This document shows, in pieces, positions 6,975 to 12,637 of a stretch of 12,637 bases of DNA. A program made the position numbers and the translations under genes. Location of the stretch: the NCBI GenBank assembly GCA_027080545.1, contig JALWRV010000365.1:1-12637 (forward strand). The letters are read 5' to 3'. The first letter of the stretch is position 1; every line of letters begins with the position of its first letter. Below the pieces are notes generated by a model. The model did not search any database. It saw only the letters and a list, made by a program, of their open reading frames with translations, and was not told where the DNA came from. Origin of the DNA: Parvularculaceae bacterium (GTDB lineage Bacteria > Pseudomonadota > Alphaproteobacteria > Caulobacterales > Parvularculaceae).

Positions 6975-7758
6975 CCAATGCCCCCCTATCAGCCTTACTA
7001 AAAAGGGTGAAAAAATTATCGCTTGTTTGCTCGGCAAAATGCGCTGGGGATATTTCTTTTAAGGGAGCTAGAAAATCAGCAATATGCGGTAAATAGGCTG
7101 GCTCATTACGTTTTCCCCTCAGAGGAACGGGGGCCAGATAGGGACAATCAGTCTCGATCAATAGTCGGTTCAAGGGCGTTAGGCGTGCAATGGCCCGAAC
7201 CGCCCCCGCATTTTTAAACGTTACAATGCCTGAAAAGGCGATATAGCCGCCCAGTGCCAGTGCCGCACGAGCCAATTTTTCACCACTGGTATAACAATGC
7301 ATTAAAGGCGTGAACGGTTTTTTGGTATAGGCAGTCTCCAGCATAAGTTGCATATCATCATCGGCCTCTCTGGTATGGATAATCAGCGGCAAACCGGTTT
7401 CTTGAGCGGCTTCGATATGGATGGCTAATAGTTTTTTCTGACTATTGGCTTGTGAATGATTGTAATAATAATCAAGCCCACATTCGCCAATAGCCACGGC
7501 TTTGGCATGCGTGGCATATTGGATGAGTTGGTCAGTGGTGACATTTTGCACCCCGTCCGCGTAATGGGGATGCACCCCAACCGAATGCCATACCGTTTTA
7601 TGACGTTCAGCAATGGCTTCGACTTTGGGCAGGTTTTCAAGTTGATCGCATATGGTCAACATGGCGCCCACACCGGCTGATTGCGCCCGGGCGACCAACG
7701 CATCAGCCTCGTCATTAAATTGCTCTGCGTGTAAGTTTACATGGCTATCAACCAGCAT
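6967..7758 (-). CDS. TatD-family metal-dependent hydrolase (DNase-type)
   Basis: A 263-residue TIM-barrel hydrolase, full length for the family. Metal-site motifs in order: DSHVNLH at residues 4-10, GECGLD with E92, IIHTRE with H128, LMHCYTSG with H154 and ETDCPYLAP with D204. The first motif is normally H-x-H (DSHCHLD); here the second histidine is Asn8, so one usual metal ligand is replaced while the others are kept. TatD proteins are 3'-5' exonucleases or related hydrolases acting on DNA, RNA or small nucleic-acid substrates. The ATG overlaps the holB stop by 11 bases, implying translational coupling. In many alphaproteobacteria metG lies between holB and this gene, and it is missing here. 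Confidence 0.9.
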   Translation of the reverse strand: MLVDSHVNLHAEQFNDEADALVARAQSAGVGAMLTICDQLENLPKVEAIAERHKTVWHSVGVHPHYADGVQNVTTDQLIQYATHAKAVAIGECGLDYYYNHSQANSQKKLLAIHIEAAQETGLPLIIHTREADDDMQLMLETAYTKKPFTPLMHCYTSGEKLARAALALGGYIAFSGIVTFKNAGAVRAIARLTPLNRLLIETDCPYLAPVPLRGKRNEPAYLPHIADFLAPLKEISPAHFAEQTSDNFFTLFSKADRGALGG

Positions 7759-8824
7759 GACACACCATTTCCGGATCGGGTTTCATTAGGGTGCGAAACA
7801 GGCTGGCAAGTCCCATAACCAGATGCCCCCGATCAGCATTGAGACTATTACCTTGATCAAGCAAATCGCGGGCTTGTTGGTAAGCGGATAACATTTGAGG
7901 AACCGAGGCATGGGGGAAATGACGCATAATTTGCTTATCCATCGCGGCTTTAGCACACATTTCGGTTTGCAGGGTTTCCAAGAGTAAAGGGTGAAATGTA
8001 CGCCATAGCTGGTCTTCTTTTCGCGCACTGACAATCTCGGCTACTTTGAATAGGCGGGGGCGCTCGGTTAGTCCGGCGATAAAATCTTCGATTAAAGATA
8101 GCGCCCTGCCCCCTTCCCCCACAGCCAAGCGCACCGCATAGCCCGGGCGGCCATTACTGGCCATGGCGAGACCTGCACTTTCATCTGGGTCGCAATAATC
8201 TTCTCGCCGTAACAGGTTTTCAATTTGTGATTGGGCGACCGGGCGCAATTCCATCATGCGGCAACGGGATCTTATGGTGGCTAGCATTTTACCGGGCGCA
8301 TCACATAAGAGCAGTATTAGCACATTGCGCGGCGGTTCTTCCAATATTTTTAATAGAGCATTGGTCGCAATAAGATTCATCTCATCGGCTTTGTCGATAA
8401 TCGCTATTCTAAAATTGCTCATGGAAGGGGTGAGTAATAATTTTCGTTTCATGTCATGGATGACATCGACCACGATTTCTTTGCGAAGTTTTTTGGTTTT
8501 ATCATCCCATGGTCGCGTGCAATGAATGAGATCTGGGTGGGCTTGTTGGGCTACCAGATCGAATGTCTGGCTATCTTTATCGATCGATAGGCCGTTTTTT
8601 TCAGTCAGTGCGGTTGGGTCTAACAGCGCCCGGGCGATACGGAAGGCAAAACTGGCCTTGCCGATACCATCGGGGCCTGTAATCATCCAACCATTATTCA
8701 ACTGATGGGCATCTATCATCTGGCGAACAACATTTTCTAATTGTTGGTCCCCTATGAACTGATCCCGTTGCCATGGTTGCGGGTAGGGTAAATCTTCTGG
8801 TTCTGCTATCGACGCTTTAGCCAT
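7748..8824 (-). CDS. holB: DNA polymerase III delta' subunit
   Basis: A 358-residue clamp-loader subunit of the AAA+ fold. GPDGIGKAS (residues 50-58) sits where a Walker A would be, but alanine replaces the Ser/Thr directly after the lysine, consistent with delta' not hydrolysing ATP. Further landmarks are HPDL (96-99), RIAIIDKADEMN (139-150), NALLKILEEPP (155-165) and the SRC motif (186-188) in TIRSRC. The zinc-binding cysteines of gamma/tau are absent, as is common in alphaproteobacterial delta'. The C-terminal third is the helical collar domain. With delta and gamma/tau it loads the beta clamp onto primed DNA. Its ATG overlaps the tmk stop by 8 bases. Confidence 0.9.
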   Translation of the reverse strand: MAKASIAEPEDLPYPQPWQRDQFIGDQQLENVVRQMIDAHQLNNGWMITGPDGIGKASFAFRIARALLDPTALTEKNGLSIDKDSQTFDLVAQQAHPDLIHCTRPWDDKTKKLRKEIVVDVIHDMKRKLLLTPSMSNFRIAIIDKADEMNLIATNALLKILEEPPRNVLILLLCDAPGKMLATIRSRCRMMELRPVAQSQIENLLRREDYCDPDESAGLAMASNGRPGYAVRLAVGEGGRALSLIEDFIAGLTERPRLFKVAEIVSARKEDQLWRTFHPLLLETLQTEMCAKAAMDKQIMRHFPHASVPQMLSAYQQARDLLDQGNSLNADRGHLVMGLASLFRTLMKPDPEMVCHAG

Positions 8825-9458
8825 GTCCCACCTTTAGCGTTAGTTTTTTGCTGACCATAGAATAGATTTCGGCGCTAATAATGTCCAAAGGCTGGGTTGC
8901 ATCCATCACCACACAGCGTTCTGGTTCTTTAGCGGCAATGGCAAGAAATTCCTGTCGAACCGCATCGTGATAGCTTAAATCCTTATCTTCGAAACGATTG
9001 GCCTCTCCCCTTTCATGAACACGCGCGAAGCCTTGCGCCACCGGCAGGTCGAGAATGAACGTCATATCCGGCCAATGGGTGCTGACCACCATCTCTTCCA
9101 CCGCATGGACAATATCTGGGGTAACCCCGCCGGCTGCCCCCTGATAGGCTCTGGTAGAATCTGCAAAACGATCGCTGAGGACGATTTTGCCTGCGGCCAG
9201 TGCCGGTAAAATTGTTTTATCAAGATTTTCCGCCCGGGCTGCATTCATCAGCAAAAGTTCGGTTAAATCGCTCAAGGCGGTTGTTGCTTCGCCCACCAAT
9301 ATTTGGCGAATGGCTTCGGCTGTTGGGGGACCGCCCGGCTCTCTGGTACGCACCACCTCATAACCATCTTGTTGCAAACGCTCAGCGAGCAAGGTGATTT
9401 GAGATGATTTACCCCCGCCCTCGCCGCCTTCGAAGCTGATAAAGAACCCTTTATTCAC
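8817..9458 (-). CDS. tmk: Thymidylate kinase (dTMP kinase)
   Basis: A 213-residue P-loop kinase of normal length. Walker A is GGEGGGKSS (residues 11-19). RTREPGG (37-43) forms the dTMP-binding loop, LSDRFADSTRAYQG (94-107) holds the DR motif, and RGEANRFE lies in the lid region. It phosphorylates dTMP to dTDP with ATP in the cytoplasm, an essential step for dTTP synthesis. The start is a GTG (9458-9456) whose bases overlap the dacA TGA by four, a strong sign of coupled translation. The pairing of tmk directly before holB is widespread in bacteria and places a DNA precursor enzyme with a replication subunit. Confidence 0.94.
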   Translation of the reverse strand: MNKGFFISFEGGEGGGKSSQITLLAERLQQDGYEVVRTREPGGPPTAEAIRQILVGEATTALSDLTELLLMNAARAENLDKTILPALAAGKIVLSDRFADSTRAYQGAAGGVTPDIVHAVEEMVVSTHWPDMTFILDLPVAQGFARVHERGEANRFEDKDLSYHDAVRQEFLAIAAKEPERCVVMDATQPLDIISAEIYSMVSKKLTLKVGHG

Positions 9459-10687
9459 GCTTCATTCTCTTCCAGATTGGGTGGGGTGAGTAAGGATTGC
9501 AGGCCAAATCCCAGCTTTTTGAAAAAGCCAACCTCGCGAACCGGTTGGGCCGCATAGAGCGGATATTCCAGCGGCGATTGCCCCGGCAGCGTGAGTTTCA
9601 ACACTGCGACCTGTTCGCCTTCTATAATCGGGGCCCGTAAGGGGCCTTGATAGACAATTTCAGCGCGCGCTTTATCCAAAGCCGCTCGCAGGGTGAGAAA
9701 TTGCACATCCTCCCCTACGGTTAAGGGAACCGTTGGCGTGCGCCCCATAAAGACATCCGCTTGGGCCAGAATTTCGCCTTTACGAAAAAAAGTGCGCTGG
9801 TCAAACAGGCTAAAGGCTTTTTCCAGCATATGCGTGCTTTCACGGGCGCGCGCGGCGGCGCTGTCGAGCCCGTTCAAGACAATAATCCGTCGTTGACCAT
9901 TTTGCATAGCCGTTGCGACGAGGCCATAGCCAGATTGTTCCGTGTGTCCGGTTTTCATGCCGTCAGCCCCGCGTACGGTTTTTAAAACCGGGTTACGATT
10001 GGCTTGGGTTATTTTCGACCATGTAAATTCCTCTTCTGAAAATATCGGGAAAAGCCCCGGATAATCATGGATGATCTTGCGGGTAAGGGTTGCGAGATCT
10101 TTGGCGCTCATACGTTGGCCCGGGTCTGGCATACCCGTGGCATTGACAAAATGTGACTGGGTAAGACCCCATTCGGCCGCTTTGCGGTTCATTATTTTGG
10201 CAAATTCTTGTTCCGATCCGGCAATATTTTCCGCCACCACCTGGCAAGCATCATTGCCGGAGGCGATGATGATGCCGCGTAACAAATCCCGCACCGCTAT
10301 TTTACTATCAACCAGCACCCACATTTTGGATTCACCCGTGCCATTGCCCCGCCGCCATGCAGCTTCGGACACGCTAAATTGACTATCGAGTGATAAGTCT
10401 CCTTGCTCGATCATGTCGAACAGGATGGCCACGGTCATCAGCTTGCTCATGGAAGCTGGCGGCATGGGCACTTCGCCATTTTTATCGAACAAAATCTGCC
10501 CGGTCTCATAATCCATGATCAGGGCATATTCTGCCTTCGTGGCGATGCGCGGGCTGATGCTTTGCGCTTGGGCCGGCGCCCACAACAGGGCCGCGCCCAA
10601 AGACACACACAACATCAGGCTCAGCAAGAACTGAAGCGAGCGGTTATGCCATTTGTGAATGAGAGGAAGAAATTTTATAATCGCCAT
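9455..10687 (-). CDS. dacA: D-alanyl-D-alanine carboxypeptidase (PBP5/DacA family)
   Basis: A 410-residue exported penicillin-binding protein. A signal peptide with a longer than usual basic n-region ends near A-Q-A (residue 41). The peptidase S11 domain has all three active-site motifs: S79-M-S-K82 in PASMSKLMT, S143-G-N145 in IIASGNDA, and K245-T-G247 in DGMKTGHT. A PBP5-type C-terminal beta domain follows (about 290-385), then an amphipathic tail (VGFFKKLGFGLQSLL) that would bind the inner membrane. It removes the terminal D-Ala from peptidoglycan pentapeptides, limiting cross-linking. It is the first gene of the overlapping cluster. The ATG lacks a clear Shine-Dalgarno sequence: the bases before it are A-rich with only an AAGA, so the start is less secure than the family call. 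Confidence 0.93.
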   Translation of the reverse strand: MAIIKFLPLIHKWHNRSLQFLLSLMLCVSLGAALLWAPAQAQSISPRIATKAEYALIMDYETGQILFDKNGEVPMPPASMSKLMTVAILFDMIEQGDLSLDSQFSVSEAAWRRGNGTGESKMWVLVDSKIAVRDLLRGIIIASGNDACQVVAENIAGSEQEFAKIMNRKAAEWGLTQSHFVNATGMPDPGQRMSAKDLATLTRKIIHDYPGLFPIFSEEEFTWSKITQANRNPVLKTVRGADGMKTGHTEQSGYGLVATAMQNGQRRIIVLNGLDSAAARARESTHMLEKAFSLFDQRTFFRKGEILAQADVFMGRTPTVPLTVGEDVQFLTLRAALDKARAEIVYQGPLRAPIIEGEQVAVLKLTLPGQSPLEYPLYAAQPVREVGFFKKLGFGLQSLLTPPNLEENEA

Positions 10688-10808
10688 GTTTTTACTATAA
10701 GTCTTTTGTCTTGAGCCTTTTTTGAGGTCTTTCCCTCTATGAAAAACAGTGAGAGAGAGCCTGCGCCTACGCTGTATGGGGCACTATAATCTGATTACGC
10801 CACAAGAG

Positions 10809-10866
10809 TAGCGCTGTTTTTCCCTCCCCCCGAGCGAATATACAAATTTTTTCGAAACCAGCGCTA
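10809..10866. repeat. Long inverted repeat in the rlpA-dacA gap
   Basis: TAGCGCTG at 10809-10816 and CAGCGCTA at 10859-10866 are perfect 8-bp arms separated by 42 bases, and T/A pairs extend the match past one mismatch. It lies directly after the rlpA stop within a 180-base gap before dacA. No T-run follows the stem on the minus strand, so it is not a classical terminator. It may be an RNA structure separating rlpA from the dacA cluster. A TATAGT follows at about 10787-10782 on the minus strand, without a convincing -35. Confidence 0.35.
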
Positions 10867-10867
10867 T

Positions 10868-11914
10868 TTAAGGCTTGAAAATGCGAGCATCATCAAAGCC
10901 TGCGGCGACCGCTTCAGCTCGGGCCTGCTCGGCGTCTGATCGGCTGGTGAACGGTCCCAGACGCACATGGTAGAGGGCGCGGCCCTGATTATTCTTTAAC
11001 CGCGACATACGCACGGGCTGGCTGTCGGCAAAACGAATCGATGCCTGATTGGCGTTTTGTGCAGACGAAAACGCCCCCACTTGCACCAGATAGAAATCCT
11101 TATGCCCTTCTAGGGTCTCATGCTCTATAGCACTGCTCGCCTCTTTGTTGAGATTGGCATTGGTGATGGTGACCGGCACCCCGACCACGGGTCCCCTTTC
11201 GGGGGGCTTATTCGCTTGGGGGATGGTGGCGTCTTCTGGCCCGCTGGCCACCCGCACCGCCACCGTGGTCATATCACGCTCTGCCTTGCTGGTGGCCATG
11301 AGGCGACCGGAACGGGGATTTTCTGGCGCGTTGAGGCTGACAATCGCGTCGGCCAAATTGGCTTTGGAGAGATAGCGTACCTTGACATTGGCCAGGCCCT
11401 TGTCGCGATAACCCAGCTCTTCAGCCGCTGCCCGGGATAGGTCTATCAACCTTCCATGGGCAAAGGGGCCACGATCATTGACCCGCACCACCACGCTCTT
11501 GCCATTGTCCATATTAGTGACCTCCACCAGTGATGGCAGGGGTAGGCTTGGGTGGGCCGCAGAAAGCCGGTTCATGTCGAACAGTTCGCCATTGGCCGTA
11601 AGGCGGCCATGGAATTTTGGCCCATACCAAGAGGCCACCCCTTGGCGCTCATAGTTTGGCTCGTCTTTGGGGTAATACCAGATGCCGGCAACCTTATAGG
11701 GCTTACCGAGTTTATAATGGGGCGTGGGGGTGGGCAGGTTTGCGCCGGCCCCATGGCCCGGTACCAGAATCACATTGGGCGCTGGGGGCAAGTCTTCAGT
11801 TTTGGTGGCACAGGCCCCAAGCGACCCCAATAGCCCTGCAACGACCAATAATCGCCAGCTTTTCGGCCCGGCCATTGGGAATTTTAGTTCGGTTTTCTTG
11901 CTCATTTTACGCAT
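10868..11914 (-). CDS. rlpA: Septal ring lytic transglycosylase RlpA-family lipoprotein with SPOR domain
   Basis: A 348-residue lipoprotein. The basic N-terminus is followed by a hydrophobic segment (21-34) and a lipobox L-G-A-C with the lipidated cysteine at 35. A Pro-rich linker leads to the RlpA double-psi beta-barrel (about 90-180) with GVASWYGPKFHGRLTANGE, LSAAHPSLP (H121) and VVVRVNDRGPF (D147). A disordered, Pro/Lys-rich linker (about 195-270) connects to a SPOR domain (273-347) beginning FYLVQVGAF. SPOR domains bind denuded glycan strands at the division site. RlpA in Pseudomonas aeruginosa is a lytic transglycosylase acting on such strands, so a role in daughter-cell separation is likely. 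Start is ATG 11914 or the in-frame ATG at 11905 (Met4), with a weak AGAAG upstream. Together with dacA it gives the cluster a peptidoglycan theme. Confidence 0.92.
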   Translation of the reverse strand: MRKMSKKTELKFPMAGPKSWRLLVVAGLLGSLGACATKTEDLPPAPNVILVPGHGAGANLPTPTPHYKLGKPYKVAGIWYYPKDEPNYERQGVASWYGPKFHGRLTANGELFDMNRLSAAHPSLPLPSLVEVTNMDNGKSVVVRVNDRGPFAHGRLIDLSRAAAEELGYRDKGLANVKVRYLSKANLADAIVSLNAPENPRSGRLMATSKAERDMTTVAVRVASGPEDATIPQANKPPERGPVVGVPVTITNANLNKEASSAIEHETLEGHKDFYLVQVGAFSSAQNANQASIRFADSQPVRMSRLKNNQGRALYHVRLGPFTSRSDAEQARAEAVAAGFDDARIFKP

Positions 11915-11921
11915 CTTCTGG

Positions 11922-11988
11922 TTGGTAAAAGCCCGGCTGCACTGTCTCTGGTTAGCGTTACCAAAGTCTTAATTTAACCTTTTACCAA
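11922..11988. promoter_or_regulatory. rlpA leader with a perfect 10-bp inverted repeat
   Basis: TTGGTAAAAG (11922-11931) and its exact complement CTTTTACCAA (11979-11988) flank 47 bases just upstream of the rlpA start. A third related element, GTTACCAAAG, lies between them at 11957-11966. The inner region also has TTAATTTAA. The near arm ends only 7 bases before the rlpA ATG, so it could be a protein-binding site or an mRNA fold that includes the start region. No promoter hexamers are convincing. Confidence 0.4.
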
Positions 11989-12016
11989 GGAATTGCGCAT
12001 CAGGGAAATTCAGCTC

Positions 12017-12046
12017 TTGCGCTTGCCCCCAGCCTAGGGCTAGGTT
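12017..12046 (+). promoter_or_regulatory. Candidate promoter of the tRNA-Ser gene
   Basis: TTGCGC (12017-12022) and TAGGTT (12041-12046) with an 18-base spacer resemble relaxed -35 and -10 boxes. The predicted start would fall about 6 bases before the mature tRNA 5' end, as is common for tRNA genes. Matches to consensus are partial, so this is a positional guess. Confidence 0.35.
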
Positions 12047-12058
12047 CCGGCGCGTTGC

Positions 12059-12148
12059 GGATGGGTGGCCGAGTGGTTGAAGGCACCGGTCTTGAAAACC
12101 GGCGTGCGTGAGAGCGTACCGTGGGTTCGAATCCCACCCCATCCGCCA
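12059..12148 (+). tRNA. tRNA-Ser (anticodon UGA), with encoded CCA
   Basis: A 90-base gene folds into a class II tRNA. The acceptor stem GGATGGG pairs with CCCATCC, and the D-arm is GGCCGAGTGGTTGAAGGC-like. The anticodon stem CCGGT/ACCGG encloses the 7-base loop CTTGAAA, giving anticodon TGA (serine UCA codons, with wobble). A long variable arm (GTGCGTGAGAGCGTAC) is typical of serine tRNAs, and the T-arm is GTGGG-TTCGAAT-CCCAC. The discriminator base is G and CCA is encoded at 12146-12148. All features agree with tRNA-Ser(UGA). No copy of the tRNA 3' end was seen downstream, so there is no sign of an integrated element at this site. Confidence 0.97.
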
Positions 12149-12194
12149 GCACTCTCATAGATTTATCCTCTTGTATCAGCGCCACGGAGCGAAC

Positions 12195-12225
12195 CCACGT
12201 TTTAGTGGCCCAACCTTCGGTTGGG
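12195..12225. other. Two small hairpins between tRNA-Ser and the right-edge gene
   Basis: The 12149-12300 gap has a CCAC/GTGG hairpin (12195-12208) directly followed by a strong 7-bp stem, CCCAACC/GGTTGGG (12209-12225), with a three-base TTC loop. A further GGGTG (12225-12229) can pair with CACCC (12244-12248). None is followed by a T-run. They may help end the tRNA transcript or the minus-strand gene. No gene is seen in this gap. Confidence 0.35.
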
Positions 12226-12300
12226 GGTGACTTAATATTCTGACACCCTCTTCATTTCATAAGACAAAGCCCCCCAGCGCTGTTTTAGGTAAAAATATTT

Positions 12301-12615
12301 CTATCGCCGACCACATCGGGCATTTCTATCGCGGTGATTTTCGGCGTGATCCAGACGGTCTTCCAACCTGTCTAGGGGGCCATTATTGTGGCGTCTGTCG
12401 CGGCGGTCTTCGCGGCGATCGATACGGTCTTCCAGCCGGTCCATGGGGCTGCATTGAGCCCATGCACCATTACGCTCGGCACGCTCTAGGCGCTGGTCAA
12501 GTCTTTGGCCTTTATGATGATTGCGTTCATGGGCCTCCGCACTGCTTAGTGCGCTGCCCCCTACTATCGCGGTCAATAAAAGCGCAGAACTTATCGTCAA
12601 GATAGGTTTTTTCAT
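12301..12615 (-). CDS. Small exported protein, Arg/Asp/His-rich with a 23-residue repeat; unknown function
   Basis: A 104-residue protein from the second of two adjacent ATGs. AAGGAG is only 3 bases from the first ATG (12618) but 6 from the second (12615), so the second is preferred. A Sec signal peptide (MKKPILTISSALLL onward) ends at A-E-A before HERNHH. The mature part is almost all R, D, E, H, N and L and likely helical. It contains a repeat: a block beginning MDRLEDRIDRREDRRDRR is followed 23 residues later by LDRLEDRLDHAENHRDRN, and a weaker relative (LDQRLERAERN) precedes them. The DNA shows the duplication too (ACGGTCTTCCA at 12355-12365 and 12424-12434, 69 bases apart). Two cysteines, one in AQCSP and one in ARCGRR near the end, could form a disulfide. 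I do not recognise the family; metal or nucleic-acid binding would be guesses. Confidence 0.75.
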   Translation of the reverse strand: MKKPILTISSALLLTAIVGGSALSSAEAHERNHHKGQRLDQRLERAERNGAWAQCSPMDRLEDRIDRREDRRDRRHNNGPLDRLEDRLDHAENHRDRNARCGRR

Positions 12616-12637
12616 CATCGTCTCCTTATCGTTGCAC

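Noticed and set aside
6975..7037. Longer N-terminus for the MBL hydrolase from an ATG at 7037
   Set aside because: It would overlap tatD by 71 bases and adds residues not part of the fold. The GTG at 6974 has a good ribosome binding site and the usual short overlap.
11120..11440. Plus-strand open frames opposite rlpA, and similar frames opposite ydbH, holB, tmk and dacA
   Set aside because: They show no recognisable motif, lie antisense to well-supported genes and are explained by codon bias of the true gene.
12000..12185. Minus-strand frame of 61 codons with GVGFEPTVRSHARRFSRPV
   Set aside because: It is the antisense of tRNA-Ser; this translation is a well-known spurious annotation opposite serine tRNA genes.
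12059..12300. Possible integration site for a mobile element at the tRNA-Ser 3' end
   Set aside because: No repeat of the tRNA 3' end and no integrase gene were seen in the window.
12355..12434. CRISPR-like or regulatory direct repeat
   Set aside because: The repeat is in frame (69 bases, 23 codons) and is explained by the internal duplication of the encoded protein.

Overview
The window looks like chromosomal DNA of an alphaproteobacterium. The main evidence is gene order. A minus-strand string reads rlpA, dacA, tmk, holB, tatD, PhnP-like MBL hydrolase, next to a tRNA-Ser gene, which is a familiar alphaproteobacterial arrangement. The protein sequences fit, for example an RlpA with a SPOR domain and a delta-prime subunit without zinc-finger cysteines. 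I cannot place it to order or genus. No transposase, integrase, phage gene, CRISPR array or rRNA is visible.

Left part (1-1413): the start of a minus-strand lipoprotein gene runs off the left edge. Divergent to it is a two-gene plus-strand unit: a membrane-anchored or secreted thermonuclease-like protein, then a five-helix membrane protein resembling the haem-binding SdhC-type membrane anchor. Middle part (1543-6056, minus strand): ydbH, ynbE and ydbL, the three-gene set of the YdbH/YnbE intermembrane lipid-transport bridge, followed by a fatty acid hydroxylase/sterol desaturase-family membrane enzyme. All four concern the envelope or its lipids.

Core part (6123-10687, minus strand): dacA, tmk, holB, tatD and the MBL gene overlap one another by 4, 8, 11 and 8 bases, so there is no intergenic base in about 4.5 kb. 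They encode a peptidoglycan carboxypeptidase, thymidylate kinase, a clamp-loader subunit and two metal-dependent hydrolases. The metG gene that many alphaproteobacteria carry between holB and tatD is absent here. Upstream of dacA, rlpA encodes a septal lytic transglycosylase-type lipoprotein with its own leader.

Right part (11915-12637): the rlpA leader contains a perfect 10-bp inverted repeat, followed by tRNA-Ser(UGA) on the plus strand and a small exported, highly charged repeat protein on the minus strand.

Most of the window is ordinary housekeeping and envelope biology. The points most worth checking are the orphan SdhC-like protein paired with the nuclease, the ydbH set with a hydroxylase behind it and a structured 147-bp gap inside it, the missing metG, the His-to-Asn change in the TatD metal site, and the repeat protein at the right edge. 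No gene-free stretch exceeds 300 bases.
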